Assembly (NCBI RefSeq): GCF_016864015.1
Contig: NZ_CP045067.1
Coordinates: 3,730,001 to 3,794,000, forward strand
From: Lacinutrix sp. WUR7
GTDB lineage: Bacteria; Bacteroidota; Bacteroidia; Flavobacteriales; Flavobacteriaceae
Reading direction: 5' to 3'
DNA: 64,000 nt
The notes beneath the pieces were generated by a model that did not search any database, had not been told where the DNA came from, and saw only the letters and a list, made by a program, of their open reading frames with translations. Positions 36,805-45,516 of the stretch are shown here, in pieces. Positions within the stretch are counted from its first letter, which is position 1, and every line of letters starts with the position of its first letter. The position numbers and the translations under genes were made by a program.

Positions 36805-37857
36805 ATGTTTACCAAAAAAGACATTTTAAATAAAATAGGACAAATTACACTTCACATCCTTTTCTGGGGTGTTGTACTCTTGTTTTTTACTTATTTTTTT
36901 GGTGTTGGTAGTAAAAACTATGAAGAGACCTTAACGTTTTCGTTATTTCTATTACCAATAACCATAGCAACAACCTATGTTTCCATATACAAACTAATAC
37001 CAGATTATCTAGTCACCAAACGGTATTTCCGATTTGTTTTATACAGCGTCTACACCATAATTATTTCGGGATATTTAATTATGGTTTCCGTTTTTTTTAG
37101 TCTGATATATGTATCCAATTTTAAATATGCGGATATGAATCCGTTAACGAGGAATATTATTTTAATTACCACAGCAGTTTACATCGTGGTGGTATTGGTT
37201 AGTGCTTTTAAATTATTAAAATTAAATTTGAAACATGCCGAAAAAACAAAAGCATTAGAAACTAAAATACTAGATAGTCAGCTAAAACTAAAAGAACAAG
37301 AATTGCACTATTTAAAAATGCAAATTCATCCACATTTTTTGTTTAACACCTTAAATACCATGTATGGTTTTGCTTTAAAAAAAGCAGATGAAACACCAGA
37401 AATGATATTAAAGCTTTCTAATTTATTAGATTACTTACTGTATCAAGTAGATAAACCTTTTGTGCTTTTAGCAGATGAAATAAATCATATAAAAGATTAT
37501 ATCGCTTTAGAAAAAATGCGCTTTAATAAGACACTAGATATTACTTTTAATAGTGAAGGGATTAACGAAACCACTAAAATAGCCCCTATGCTTTTGCTTC
37601 CGTTTATAGAAAATAGTTTTAAACATGGAAGCATAAAAAATGGCGTTCTAAAAATTGAAATTGATTTAGCTACCACTCCAGAAAACATTCTTTTTTCCAT
37701 TAAAAACACAAGCGCTACTCCCGAAAACGCGAATAAAGGCATCGGTTTGCAAAACATAAAAAAAAGATTAGATTTACTGTATAAGAATAAATACGACTTA
37801 GAAATTGATGCTTCAGAAAACTTTTTTAAAGTAGCTTTAAAACTAAATAACGACTAA
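36805..37857 (+). CDS. LytS/YehU-type sensor histidine kinase
   Basis: 350 residues with four N-terminal transmembrane helices (about 15-35, 45-65, 78-102, 115-137), a coiled-coil linker (KALETKILDSQLKLKEQELHY) and the His_kinase family box MQIHPHFLFNTLNTMYGF carrying the phosphoacceptor His. The HATPase has LLPFIENSFKHG (N-box) and NKGIGLQNIKKRL. The downstream LytTR response regulator begins at the TTG immediately after the stop (TAATTG), so this is a coupled two-component pair. The signal is unknown; other LytS systems respond to peptides, pyruvate or membrane state. Confidence 0.94.
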   Translation: MFTKKDILNKIGQITLHILFWGVVLLFFTYFFGVGSKNYEETLTFSLFLLPITIATTYVSIYKLIPDYLVTKRYFRFVLYSVYTIIISGYLIMVSVFFSLIYVSNFKYADMNPLTRNIILITTAVYIVVVLVSAFKLLKLNLKHAEKTKALETKILDSQLKLKEQELHYLKMQIHPHFLFNTLNTMYGFALKKADETPEMILKLSNLLDYLLYQVDKPFVLLADEINHIKDYIALEKMRFNKTLDITFNSEGINETTKIAPMLLLPFIENSFKHGSIKNGVLKIEIDLATTPENILFSIKNTSATPENANKGIGLQNIKKRLDLLYKNKYDLEIDASENFFKVALKLNND

Positions 37858-38574
37858 TTGCAAGATCAAAAAAACATACACTGCCTGATTGTAGACGACG
37901 AAGCTATTGCTCGAGAAATTATAGCTACGCATCTTTCTAAAATCGACAATATAAACATTGTCGCAAGTTGCAGTAATGCGATGGAAGCCTTTAATGTAAT
38001 TAGCAATCACACTATCGATTTGGTTTTTCTGGATATTAATATGCCAGAGATTTCTGGAATCTCTTTTGCGAAATCGATAAACAAAGACATTAAGATTATT
38101 TTCACCACGGCTTATAGAGATTATGCCGTAGAAGGTTTTGAATTACAGGCTGTAGATTATCTATTAAAACCTATTCCGTTTGAACGTTTATTAAAAGCGG
38201 TAAACACCTATTTTGAAGTGTATAGTACTACGAAAGTAGAGACAGCAAAAGAAATGGAAACAGCCGATTTTATGTTTGTGCGTTCCGATAGACGTATGCT
38301 TAAAGTAGACTTTGAAGCCATCCTTTATGTAGAAAGTTATAGTGACTATATAAAGATTCACTTAGAAAACGAAACTATAGTTACTCGTGAAACGATAAGT
38401 GCTATTGAAGCAAAGTTACCTTCGAATACATTTTTACGAATCCACAGATCGTTTATCGTTTCGTTACATAATATCACTTCATTTACCAATGAGCATGTTA
38501 CTATAAAGGACAAATCCTTACCAATAAGTAGAAGCTACAAAAAGGATGTTTTAGCGTTGTTGGAAAAGTACTAG
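37858..38574 (+). CDS. LytTR-family response regulator
   Basis: 238 residues. Receiver domain 1-120 (HCLIVDDEAIAREII, phosphoacceptor Asp in IDLVFLDINMPEISG, KPIPFERLL), then a LytTR DNA-binding domain 140-238 (MLKVDFEAILYVESYSDYI, FLRIHRSFIV, LPISRSYKKDV). The start must be TTG at 37858, directly after the kinase stop, because no ATG lies near the conserved QKNIHCLIVDDE. This gives tight coupling with the kinase. LytTR proteins bind tandem direct repeats in promoters; none was identified here. A strong hairpin follows at 38580. Confidence 0.94.
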   Translation: MQDQKNIHCLIVDDEAIAREIIATHLSKIDNINIVASCSNAMEAFNVISNHTIDLVFLDINMPEISGISFAKSINKDIKIIFTTAYRDYAVEGFELQAVDYLLKPIPFERLLKAVNTYFEVYSTTKVETAKEMETADFMFVRSDRRMLKVDFEAILYVESYSDYIKIHLENETIVTRETISAIEAKLPSNTFLRIHRSFIVSLHNITSFTNEHVTIKDKSLPISRSYKKDVLALLEKY

Positions 38575-38579
38575 AAAAA

Positions 38580-38628
38580 TAAAAACGACCAACTTAAATT
38601 ACTTTTTGTAATTAAGTTGGTCGTTTTC
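38580..38628. terminator. Terminator between the LytTR gene and lpdA
   Basis: Long stem AAAACGACCAACTTAA...TTAAGTTGGTCGTTTT, T-rich on both sides, between two convergent genes. Probably bidirectional. Confidence 0.75.
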
Positions 38629-38662
38629 TATAATGAAATTCCTGCCTTCGTAGGAATTTTTT

Positions 38663-40060
38663 TTAGATATGTAAAGCTCTATCATTAGCTGCTAACGCTG
38701 CTTCTTTTATTGCTTCTGTAAATGTTGGATGTGCATGAGACATACGCGATACATCTTCCGCAGATGCTCTGTATTCCATAGCTACAACTGCTTCTGCAAT
38801 CATATCTGCAGCACGTGCACCAACCATGTGTACTCCTAAAATTTCGTCTGTAGACTTATCTGCAAGAATTTTTACAAATCCGTCTAAATCCATACTCGCT
38901 CTACTTCTACCTAAAGCACGCATTGGAAATTGACCTACTTTATAATCTACTCCTGCTTCTTTTAATTGCTCTTCTGTTTTACCAACAGAAGCTACTTCTG
39001 GCCATGTATACACAATACCAGGAATTAAGTTATAATCGATATGTGGTTTTTGTCCGGCTAAAGTTTCTGCAACAAAAACACCTTCTTCTTCCGATTTATG
39101 TGCAAGCATTGCTCCTTTTATAACATCACCAATAGCGTAAATATTAGAAGTGCTAGTTTGTAAATGCTCATTTACTTCTACTTTACCTCTTTCGGTTAAT
39201 TTTACTCCAGCAGCTTCTACATTTAATCCTTCTGTATAGGCATGACGTCCAACAGAAACTAAAACATAATCTCCTATAAAAGTTACTTCTTCTCCTTTTT
39301 TGTTATCTGCTTTCACAATAACTTCATCTCCTTTTCTCTCTACAGATTTTACTTTATGCGAAGTATTAATCTTAAATTTCTGCTTCTTTAAAACTTTGTT
39401 TAATTCTTTAGAAATACCAGAATCCATTGTAGGAAGGATTCTATCCATATATTCTACAACCGTTACTTCTGCACCTAATCTTTTATATACTTGACCAAGT
39501 TCTAAACCAATAACACCACCACCAATTACGATTAAATGCTTTGGAATTTCTTTAAGTTTTAAAGCTTCGGTAGAAGTGATTACGCGTTCTTTATCTAATT
39601 TTATAAATGGTAATGTTGAAGGCTTAGATCCTGTTGCTATAATCGTATTTTTAGCTTCAATCTCTGTTGTTTCTTCACCAGTAATGGTAATATGTGTTGC
39701 ATCTTTAAAGCTTCCCACACCAACATAAACATCGATCTTATTTTTCTTCATTAAGAAATCAATTCCACCAGTAGTTTGGTCTACAACAGATTGCTTTCTT
39801 GCAATCATTTGCTTTAAATTCACTTTTATTTCTCCCGGAATATCGATACCATGTTCTTCAAAATGTTTGACAGCATCTTCGTAATGATGTGAAGAATCTA
39901 AAAGTGCTTTACTTGGTATACAACCAACATTTAAACAGGTTCCTCCAAGTGTAGAATATTTTTCGATAATTGCAGTTTTCATTCCTAATTGTGCGCAACG
40001 TATTGCTGCTACATATCCTCCAGGTCCTGAACCTATTATTGCTACATCGTATTTACTCAT
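38663..40060 (-). CDS. lpdA: Dihydrolipoyl dehydrogenase
   Basis: E3 subunit of pyruvate and 2-oxoglutarate dehydrogenase complexes; oxidises dihydrolipoamide with FAD and NAD+. 465 residues. FAD site VAIIGSGPGGYVAAIRC, redox-active disulfide GGTCLNVGCIPSKALL, NAD site VIGGGVIGLELGQVYKRLG, NIYAIGDV, and C-terminal catalytic His in HAHPTFTEA. A -7-like TACTTTTG (minus strand, 40111-40118) lies about 50 bp upstream with no good -33 partner. The genes for E1 and E2 are not adjacent. A TTTCC/GGAAA hairpin (40086-40104) stands before the start. Confidence 0.97.
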   Translation of the reverse strand: MSKYDVAIIGSGPGGYVAAIRCAQLGMKTAIIEKYSTLGGTCLNVGCIPSKALLDSSHHYEDAVKHFEEHGIDIPGEIKVNLKQMIARKQSVVDQTTGGIDFLMKKNKIDVYVGVGSFKDATHITITGEETTEIEAKNTIIATGSKPSTLPFIKLDKERVITSTEALKLKEIPKHLIVIGGGVIGLELGQVYKRLGAEVTVVEYMDRILPTMDSGISKELNKVLKKQKFKINTSHKVKSVERKGDEVIVKADNKKGEEVTFIGDYVLVSVGRHAYTEGLNVEAAGVKLTERGKVEVNEHLQTSTSNIYAIGDVIKGAMLAHKSEEEGVFVAETLAGQKPHIDYNLIPGIVYTWPEVASVGKTEEQLKEAGVDYKVGQFPMRALGRSRASMDLDGFVKILADKSTDEILGVHMVGARAADMIAEAVVAMEYRASAEDVSRMSHAHPTFTEAIKEAALAANDRALHI

Positions 40061-40329
40061 AATAATTTCTTTTTATATTTAAAAGATTTCCACTTTCGCG
40101 GAAACTAAAGCAAAAGTACAACATTGATTTATGAATTGCGAATTACAATTAATGAAATTTAGAAGAATACTTTTTTAAAGGAAGAATAATAAAAAGCCTA
40201 CTCAATAATTCAAAAAAAACTTTTTGAAAAGAATAGGCTTATTTATAAAAACTGATTAATAGCAATACAAATTACTTAGAATTACGAATGAATTACAATA
40301 CTCAATTTGAGTAATTTGTAAGAAAAACG

Positions 40330-41100
40330 TTAAATTAAATTTTTATTTGTTTTTAGCATTCCGATTAGTTCTCCTGTGGAAGATATGTTTAACTTTTTCA
40401 GAATGTTTCTTCTATGCGTATCTACAGTATGGGAGCTAATATTTAATTTTTCTGAAATTTGTTTACTGGTATGATTTTGCACCAATAACCGAACAACATC
40501 GCGTTCTCTTTTACTTATTCCGCCTTCTAGAAATTTTTGAGAATGGTTATTAAAGTATATCGTTTCGTATTCATTTTGATAATTTAATAGCTTTGCTGAA
40601 GCTGTAATTTGCATTTTTATACTAGGATCTAAAACCGTGTAATGTGCTAAACCGATAATGGGTTTCATATCAGAATCGAAAGCTAAAGGTGTTGTATTTT
40701 GAACAATGTTTACATAGTCGCCTTTGGCATTTTTTAATCTATAATTCCACGTGTAATTTGCGTGTTGTCTTTTATCTGCAGGTATTTCACCAATAGTAAA
40801 CTCCATTAAACTATTTAAAGCACTCAACCAGATATCAATATCTTCCGGATGAATTCTACTCCAAAAATAACGCATTCCTTTTGCTTTTAAATCATTTGTA
40901 TCTAAGCCTAAACAGGAATTAAAATTCTTACTTATATATTCAAAAGTAAGATCTTGGGTATTGGTAATGCAGAAAAAAGTAGAACTATAAGGTAGATAAA
41001 AATCTAAATCTATAATTTTTTGAATATGCGTCTCTAAGGATGGCGTGTCATAAGACTCGAAAATAGATTTATAAAATTGTTTGATTTGCGCGTATTTCAT
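40330..41100 (-). CDS. LuxR-type transcriptional regulator with a PAS-like sensor domain
   Basis: 256 residues from ATG at 41100 (MKYAQIKQFYKSIF). An in-frame start seven codons earlier is less likely. Residues about 40-160 look like a PAS/PAC fold: TQDLTFEYISKNFNSCLG, IHPEDIDIWL, WNYRLKNAKGDYVNIVQ. The C-terminal HTH reads GISKRERDVVRLLVQNHTS, then KQISEKLNISSHTVDTHRRN. This PAS-LuxR layout is common in Flavobacteriaceae and lacks a receiver aspartate, so it is ligand- or redox-controlled rather than a classical response regulator (inference). It is monocistronic, with its terminator-like hairpin at 40191-40244. Confidence 0.88.
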   Translation of the reverse strand: MKYAQIKQFYKSIFESYDTPSLETHIQKIIDLDFYLPYSSTFFCITNTQDLTFEYISKNFNSCLGLDTNDLKAKGMRYFWSRIHPEDIDIWLSALNSLMEFTIGEIPADKRQHANYTWNYRLKNAKGDYVNIVQNTTPLAFDSDMKPIIGLAHYTVLDPSIKMQITASAKLLNYQNEYETIYFNNHSQKFLEGGISKRERDVVRLLVQNHTSKQISEKLNISSHTVDTHRRNILKKLNISSTGELIGMLKTNKNLI

Positions 41101-41153
41101 AAAAAAGCAATTTGTAGGCATTTAGAAACATAAAGCAATTTAAAAAAAAAATC

Positions 41154-41780
41154 CTAACTAGGAAAACCAAGCATTTCTCCCATTCCAACAGTAAATAACC
41201 AACAACCATAAATAGCATGCTCTATAGTAACTAAAAGTGTAGATTTAGATTTGTTATAGGTTATGGCAAAAAGTATTCCTCCTAAAAAAGTCATGATTAA
41301 GACTAAAATATTTTTAAAAAATAAATGTGCTAATGAAAAAACAATGGCATTTACTAAAAAGAGCACAACATCACTTTTAAATAATTTTTGATACCGCTGA
41401 AAATAAAAAGTACGATATAACAACTCTTGTGGATATACCGAAAAAACACTGTAAAGGAACAAGATTCCAAGCCATAAAAAAGGCTTATTTATCACCACAT
41501 TAAAAAGACTTTCTTTACTTGTAAACCAAACAAATACTATGGTGATAATCGCTATTATTAACAACTTTAGCAAAGTCATTTTCCAAAAGTGTTTCCAGTT
41601 TAAATTTGGGTTTATTTTAAATTTATTCTTCTCTACTTTAAGTAAAATATAAAGTACATAACCAAAACCAATACATCCCAATCCAAGCTTCAAATAAACA
41701 GGATATGAAAAAGCATAACTAACCGGAAGTAGTATAAAAATAATAAAGAATTCTATGTATCTATAAAGGTTAGCTTGCAT
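41154..41780 (-). CDS. CPBP-family intramembrane protease-like protein
   Basis: 208 residues from ATG at 41780 (MQANLYRYIEFF). About seven membrane helices. The CAAX/bacteriocin-processing (CPBP) core is visible: YPQELLYRTFYFQRY (motif 1, with Q-E where most members have E-E), FSLAHLFFKN (motif 2) and TIEHAIYG (motif 3). Bacteroidota members with Q-E are known, so loss of activity cannot be claimed. The function is unknown. The upstream gene on this strand encodes a S41 protease lipoprotein, with about 65 bp between them. Confidence 0.8.
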   Translation of the reverse strand: MQANLYRYIEFFIIFILLPVSYAFSYPVYLKLGLGCIGFGYVLYILLKVEKNKFKINPNLNWKHFWKMTLLKLLIIAIITIVFVWFTSKESLFNVVINKPFLWLGILFLYSVFSVYPQELLYRTFYFQRYQKLFKSDVVLFLVNAIVFSLAHLFFKNILVLIMTFLGGILFAITYNKSKSTLLVTIEHAIYGCWLFTVGMGEMLGFPS

Positions 41781-41846
41781 AATTTTAGGTATAAAAAATA
41801 GCGTTAAATAATACAATTCATAAAAAAACTGTTATCGTTAAAAGTA

Positions 41847-43439
41847 TTATTCTTTTTTGCTCTCAATGGTATTTAAAATCCAATTTAATTCAGGATCCTT
41901 GTTTTCTCTTCTATCTTTAATTGTTGGTAAAATTACATGATCTGGTTTTACACCATAACCACCTGGCTCTAGTTTATGTGGTGTTTCTAACTCCATTAAA
42001 CCTATTCTAATTTTTAATTTTGTTTCTGGCAATTCATAGACTTTAAAAATACCTGCAACGGTCGAGTTGTATGCTCCTCCGGTTTCTTCACCAACAAAAA
42101 CAGCTCTTTTATTTGCTTGTAATTGATTAGATAAAACAGAAGACGCCGAAAACGAATGCCCATTAATTAACACATAAACATCTCCTTTAAAATTATTTTC
42201 TTTAGGTTCTGCTAATTTGCTTTGCTTAAATTTATAATATAATTTACCATCTTCTTTTTTCGTTTTAAGCCAATTATAGACTACAATAACCGGAGAAAAT
42301 ACACCTACAAAAATTTTTAATCCAGTAGAAGAAGTATTCGACATTGCCATTTTTAAAAAGGGCACTCTACTATTTACTTCTCCTGCTTTAAGAAACTGAA
42401 AGGGTTCATCTGCTAAATACGAATACAATTCTGCAATTTCGGCAAGACTTCCTCCTCCATTATCACGTAAATCAATTACTAAGTTTTCTGCCTTTACGGA
42501 ATCTATTTCTTTAAAAACTTCTTTATAAAACTTCTTTATATCCCCTCCCATGAAACCTCTTATTTTCATATACGCAACGCTACTATCCTTTCCTATAAAG
42601 TCTATATCTCGAATATATTCATCCCTTGTTTTATTATAACCATATAACACATTATGCTTTCGCTCAATTTTTGCTTTTTGTTTCTTTTCTTTACGCTGTT
42701 CCTTGGTAAGTTTAACAACTACTTCTTTTTTTATGCTATCGTTCTGTATGGTATCTTTCTTTTTTTCTTCTTTATTTACACGATTAAAAACTTTTTGAAA
42801 CAATGAGTCTTCCTTTTTAAAAGTAACCTGTAAACTATCTATAAAGTATTTATCACTATTGTAATACGCGGCAAATCTTTTTCCTAAAATTCTATCCTGC
42901 AATGTGGTGTTATAGCCATCAGATGTGATTTGCCTTTTGATCTTAGCTATTACATCTGAAATTTCTTCGTCTTCTATTTTAACCACTTCGCTTCCTATCA
43001 AAAAAGAATCTTTCGATCTTATATTCGTTACCAAAAGGGTACCTTCTAAGTAATCAAAATCTAAGTCGTTAAACGTAAATTTCTTTTTAAGGAATGCTTT
43101 ATAATCTTTTCTATTCAAGTGTTTTTTTGGCGCAAACACAATAATATGGCCTTGTCTTATACTACCTATAACGGGTCCTAATTTTGTGTAAAACGCATAA
43201 GTAGTTAATGGTTTGTTTATGGTTTGCTTTAAACTATCAAACTTAAAATCTAAGCGTTCTTCAGAAATATATAAATGAAGATTAGGATGATTCCGCTTTA
43301 GTTGGGTATATGTTTTATCTACATCGTTTTGTAAACTTTCAACAGAATGCAATGAAGTTATTTGTTGATTGAATTTTTCTGCACTAGAGCAGGAAGCTAA
43401 AAGTATAGTAAGGGTAAAAAGAAGTAAAAGTTTTTTCAT
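41847..43439 (-). CDS. S41-family (tail-specific-like) peptidase, lipoprotein
   Basis: 530 residues. Lipobox signal MKKLLLLFTLTILLASCSS. The S41 core lies in the C-terminal half: LVIDLRDNGGGSLAEIAEL, VLINGHSFSASSVLSNQL (nucleophile serine) and GEETGGAYNS. A long lysine-rich insert (KEEKKKDTIQNDS...KKQKAKIERKH) falls about residues 222-265, between the N-terminal domain and the peptidase core. The N-terminal domain resembles that of periplasmic S41 proteins in Bacteroidetes, which lack a clear PDZ. It is probably periplasmic or surface anchored. Its substrate is unknown. Confidence 0.9.
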   Translation of the reverse strand: MKKLLLLFTLTILLASCSSAEKFNQQITSLHSVESLQNDVDKTYTQLKRNHPNLHLYISEERLDFKFDSLKQTINKPLTTYAFYTKLGPVIGSIRQGHIIVFAPKKHLNRKDYKAFLKKKFTFNDLDFDYLEGTLLVTNIRSKDSFLIGSEVVKIEDEEISDVIAKIKRQITSDGYNTTLQDRILGKRFAAYYNSDKYFIDSLQVTFKKEDSLFQKVFNRVNKEEKKKDTIQNDSIKKEVVVKLTKEQRKEKKQKAKIERKHNVLYGYNKTRDEYIRDIDFIGKDSSVAYMKIRGFMGGDIKKFYKEVFKEIDSVKAENLVIDLRDNGGGSLAEIAELYSYLADEPFQFLKAGEVNSRVPFLKMAMSNTSSTGLKIFVGVFSPVIVVYNWLKTKKEDGKLYYKFKQSKLAEPKENNFKGDVYVLINGHSFSASSVLSNQLQANKRAVFVGEETGGAYNSTVAGIFKVYELPETKLKIRIGLMELETPHKLEPGGYGVKPDHVILPTIKDRRENKDPELNWILNTIESKKE

Positions 43440-43567
43440 AAAATTCGTATATCACTGATTAACAACAAAATAAACCTTTAACCAGCTTATTACACTTTAA
43501 ATATACTATTTATATCATTTTAGAATCTCCTCGAATTCATAATTTTAAGAAAAAAATATGTTTAAAC

Positions 43568-44026
43568 TTATACTGTAATTGCTGTAGTATGCTTCACTTC
43601 ATTAATCATAAACATACTATGTGTACTCCCAATATGATTAATTTTAGTTAACCTATTCACCATAAATTCTCTAAAAGCTTCCATGTCTTTTACCAGTACT
43701 TTTAAAAGGTAATCATAATCTCCACTAATATGATAACACTCTAAAACCTCTTGTAAATCCGCCACTTCTTTTTCAAATTTAATCACATAATCTTGTGTGT
43801 GTTGCGTAAGTTTTACATGGCAAAAAGCAACAAAAGATTTGGACACTTTTTCTTTATTCACCAAAGCAACATACTTATTAATAACGCCTTGATTTTCTAG
43901 TTTTTTAATTCTCTCATACACTGCTGTAACCGAAAGATTTAATTTATTAGATAGCGCTTTGTTGGTCTGCTTACTGTCTTCTTGTAAAAGCTGAATTAGT
44001 TTTTTATCGATTGCGTCAAAAGTCAT
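43568..44026 (-). CDS. Lrp/AsnC-family transcriptional regulator
   Basis: 152 residues. N-terminal winged HTH (MTFDAIDKKLIQLLQEDSKQ, LSNKLNLSVTAVYERIKKLE) and C-terminal RAM ligand-binding domain (YHISGDYDYLLKVLVKDMEAF). It is divergently transcribed from a PLP-dependent methionine gamma-lyase-type gene 166 bp away. That is the classic arrangement of an amino-acid-sensing regulator beside its target. The gap has an AT-rich near-palindromic stretch around 44122-44146 that could bind it. Amino-acid control of the lyase and the NhaC gene beyond is inferred from layout. Confidence 0.93.
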   Translation of the reverse strand: MTFDAIDKKLIQLLQEDSKQTNKALSNKLNLSVTAVYERIKKLENQGVINKYVALVNKEKVSKSFVAFCHVKLTQHTQDYVIKFEKEVADLQEVLECYHISGDYDYLLKVLVKDMEAFREFMVNRLTKINHIGSTHSMFMINEVKHTTAITV

Positions 44027-44191
44027 ATTGAAAAATTTTCAGAAAAAACAGAAATAATTCTATTCTTTATTATTATAAAACTACAAAAATAACAAAATAC
44101 AGATTTAAAATCTAAATAACCAATCATCTATTGATTATTAATCTAACAAGATAGTAATTTACATTTATATAAACTAAAACCAATTACTATT

Positions 44192-45406
44192 ATGGCATTT
44201 AAACCAGCAAATAACATACAAGATCTTCAATATTTTGGCGAATTTGGAGGTGTAAACCCTTCCATTTCAGATTCTTCTACCTATACTTTCTTATCGGCAA
44301 AAACCATGTTCGATACTTTTGAAGGTAATGCAGATGGTTGCTATTTATATTCCCGTCATTCTACGCCTTCTAATTTATATTTAGGTGAAGCACTTGCTGC
44401 CATGGAAGGTACAGAAACTGCCAACGTTACTGCTTCCGGAATGGGTGCAATTACACCTGTAATCTTGCAACTTTGTGGTTCTGGAGATCATATTGTTTCT
44501 AGTAGAACAATTTATGGAGGAACGTACGCCTTCCTAAAAAACTTTACGCCGCGTTTTAATGTTTCTACTTCATTTGTAGATATTACAAAATTAGATGTTG
44601 TCGAAGCTGCAATTACTTCCAATACAAAAATTTTATACTGCGAATCGGTAAGTAACCCTTTATTAGAGGTTGCAGATATTGTAGGATTAGCAAAACTAGC
44701 AAAGAAACACAACCTAAAACTAGTAGTAGATAATACCTTTTCACCATTATCTATTTCTCCTGCAGAACTAGGCGCAGATGTAGTTATTCACAGTTTAACC
44801 AAATTCATCAATGGATCTTCTGATACCGTTGGAGGTGTAGTTTGTGGTACCCAAGAATTTATCAATGATTTACGAAATGTAAACGATGGTGCATGTATGC
44901 TTCTAGGATCTACCATGGATAGTTTACGCGCTGCTTCGGTTTTAAAAAACTTGAGAACCTTACATATTAGAATGCAACAACACAGTTTGAATGCATCCTA
45001 TTTAGCGGAAAGATTTGAAAGCTTAGGTCTAAAAACAGTCTATCCTGGACTAAAATCACATCCTTCTCATGATTTATTTAAATCGATGATGAATGATAAA
45101 TATGGTTTTGGTGGTATGCTAACTATTGATGTTGGTTCTATAGATAAAGCCAATGCCTTAATGGAATTAATGCAAGAAAAAAACCTTGGCTATTTAGCGG
45201 TAAGTTTAGGGTTTTACAAAACATTATTCTCTGCTCCTGGAAGTTCTACTTCTTCAGAAATACCTGAAGAGGAACAAGTTGCAATGGGATTAAGCGATGG
45301 TTTAATTCGTTTTTCTATCGGATTAGATGCAGATATAGAACGTACTTTTAATACCATGAAAACCTGTATGGAAACATTAGATATTCTGAAACCAGAAATG
45401 GTATAA
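44192..45406 (+). CDS. Cys/Met-metabolism PLP enzyme, probable methionine gamma-lyase
   Basis: 404 residues. Cys_Met_Meta_PP fold: YSRHSTPSNLYLGEALAAMEG, ASGMGAITPVILQL, the Asp/Thr site VVDNTFSPL, and PLP lysine in IHSLTKFINGSSDTVGG. The N-terminal extension and the FGGMLTID segment fit the methionine gamma-lyase/O-acetylhomoserine sulfhydrylase branch of the family. Cleavage of methionine to methanethiol, ammonia and 2-oxobutyrate is the best guess, but the branch is not certain from motifs. It is divergent from Lrp, which probably regulates it. A terminator follows at 45431. Confidence 0.88.
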   Translation: MAFKPANNIQDLQYFGEFGGVNPSISDSSTYTFLSAKTMFDTFEGNADGCYLYSRHSTPSNLYLGEALAAMEGTETANVTASGMGAITPVILQLCGSGDHIVSSRTIYGGTYAFLKNFTPRFNVSTSFVDITKLDVVEAAITSNTKILYCESVSNPLLEVADIVGLAKLAKKHNLKLVVDNTFSPLSISPAELGADVVIHSLTKFINGSSDTVGGVVCGTQEFINDLRNVNDGACMLLGSTMDSLRAASVLKNLRTLHIRMQQHSLNASYLAERFESLGLKTVYPGLKSHPSHDLFKSMMNDKYGFGGMLTIDVGSIDKANALMELMQEKNLGYLAVSLGFYKTLFSAPGSSTSSEIPEEEQVAMGLSDGLIRFSIGLDADIERTFNTMKTCMETLDILKPEMV

Positions 45407-45430
45407 TCAAATGAAATAATAATAAAATAA

Positions 45431-45458
45431 GAGGTCTGAAGCAATTCGGACCTCTTTT
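45431..45458 (+). terminator. Terminator after the methionine gamma-lyase-type gene
   Basis: GAGGTCTGAA-GCAA-TTCGGACCTC stem followed by TTTT. An upstream in-frame start for NhaC (45457) would sit inside its T-tract, which supports the later NhaC start at 45517. Confidence 0.8.
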
Positions 45459-45516
45459 GCATTTGCATACTTTATACGAAAATCGTAACATTACATTTCT
45501 TAAACCAATCAAATTC

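Noticed and set aside
41154-41780. Catalytically dead CPBP protease because motif 1 is Q-E
   Set aside because: Q-E variants recur in Bacteroidota members, so loss of activity cannot be argued from this alone.
45457-45516. Longer NhaC N-terminus starting at 45457
   Set aside because: The start falls on the T-tract of the preceding gene's terminator and the added residues (MHLHTLYENRN) are not family-like.
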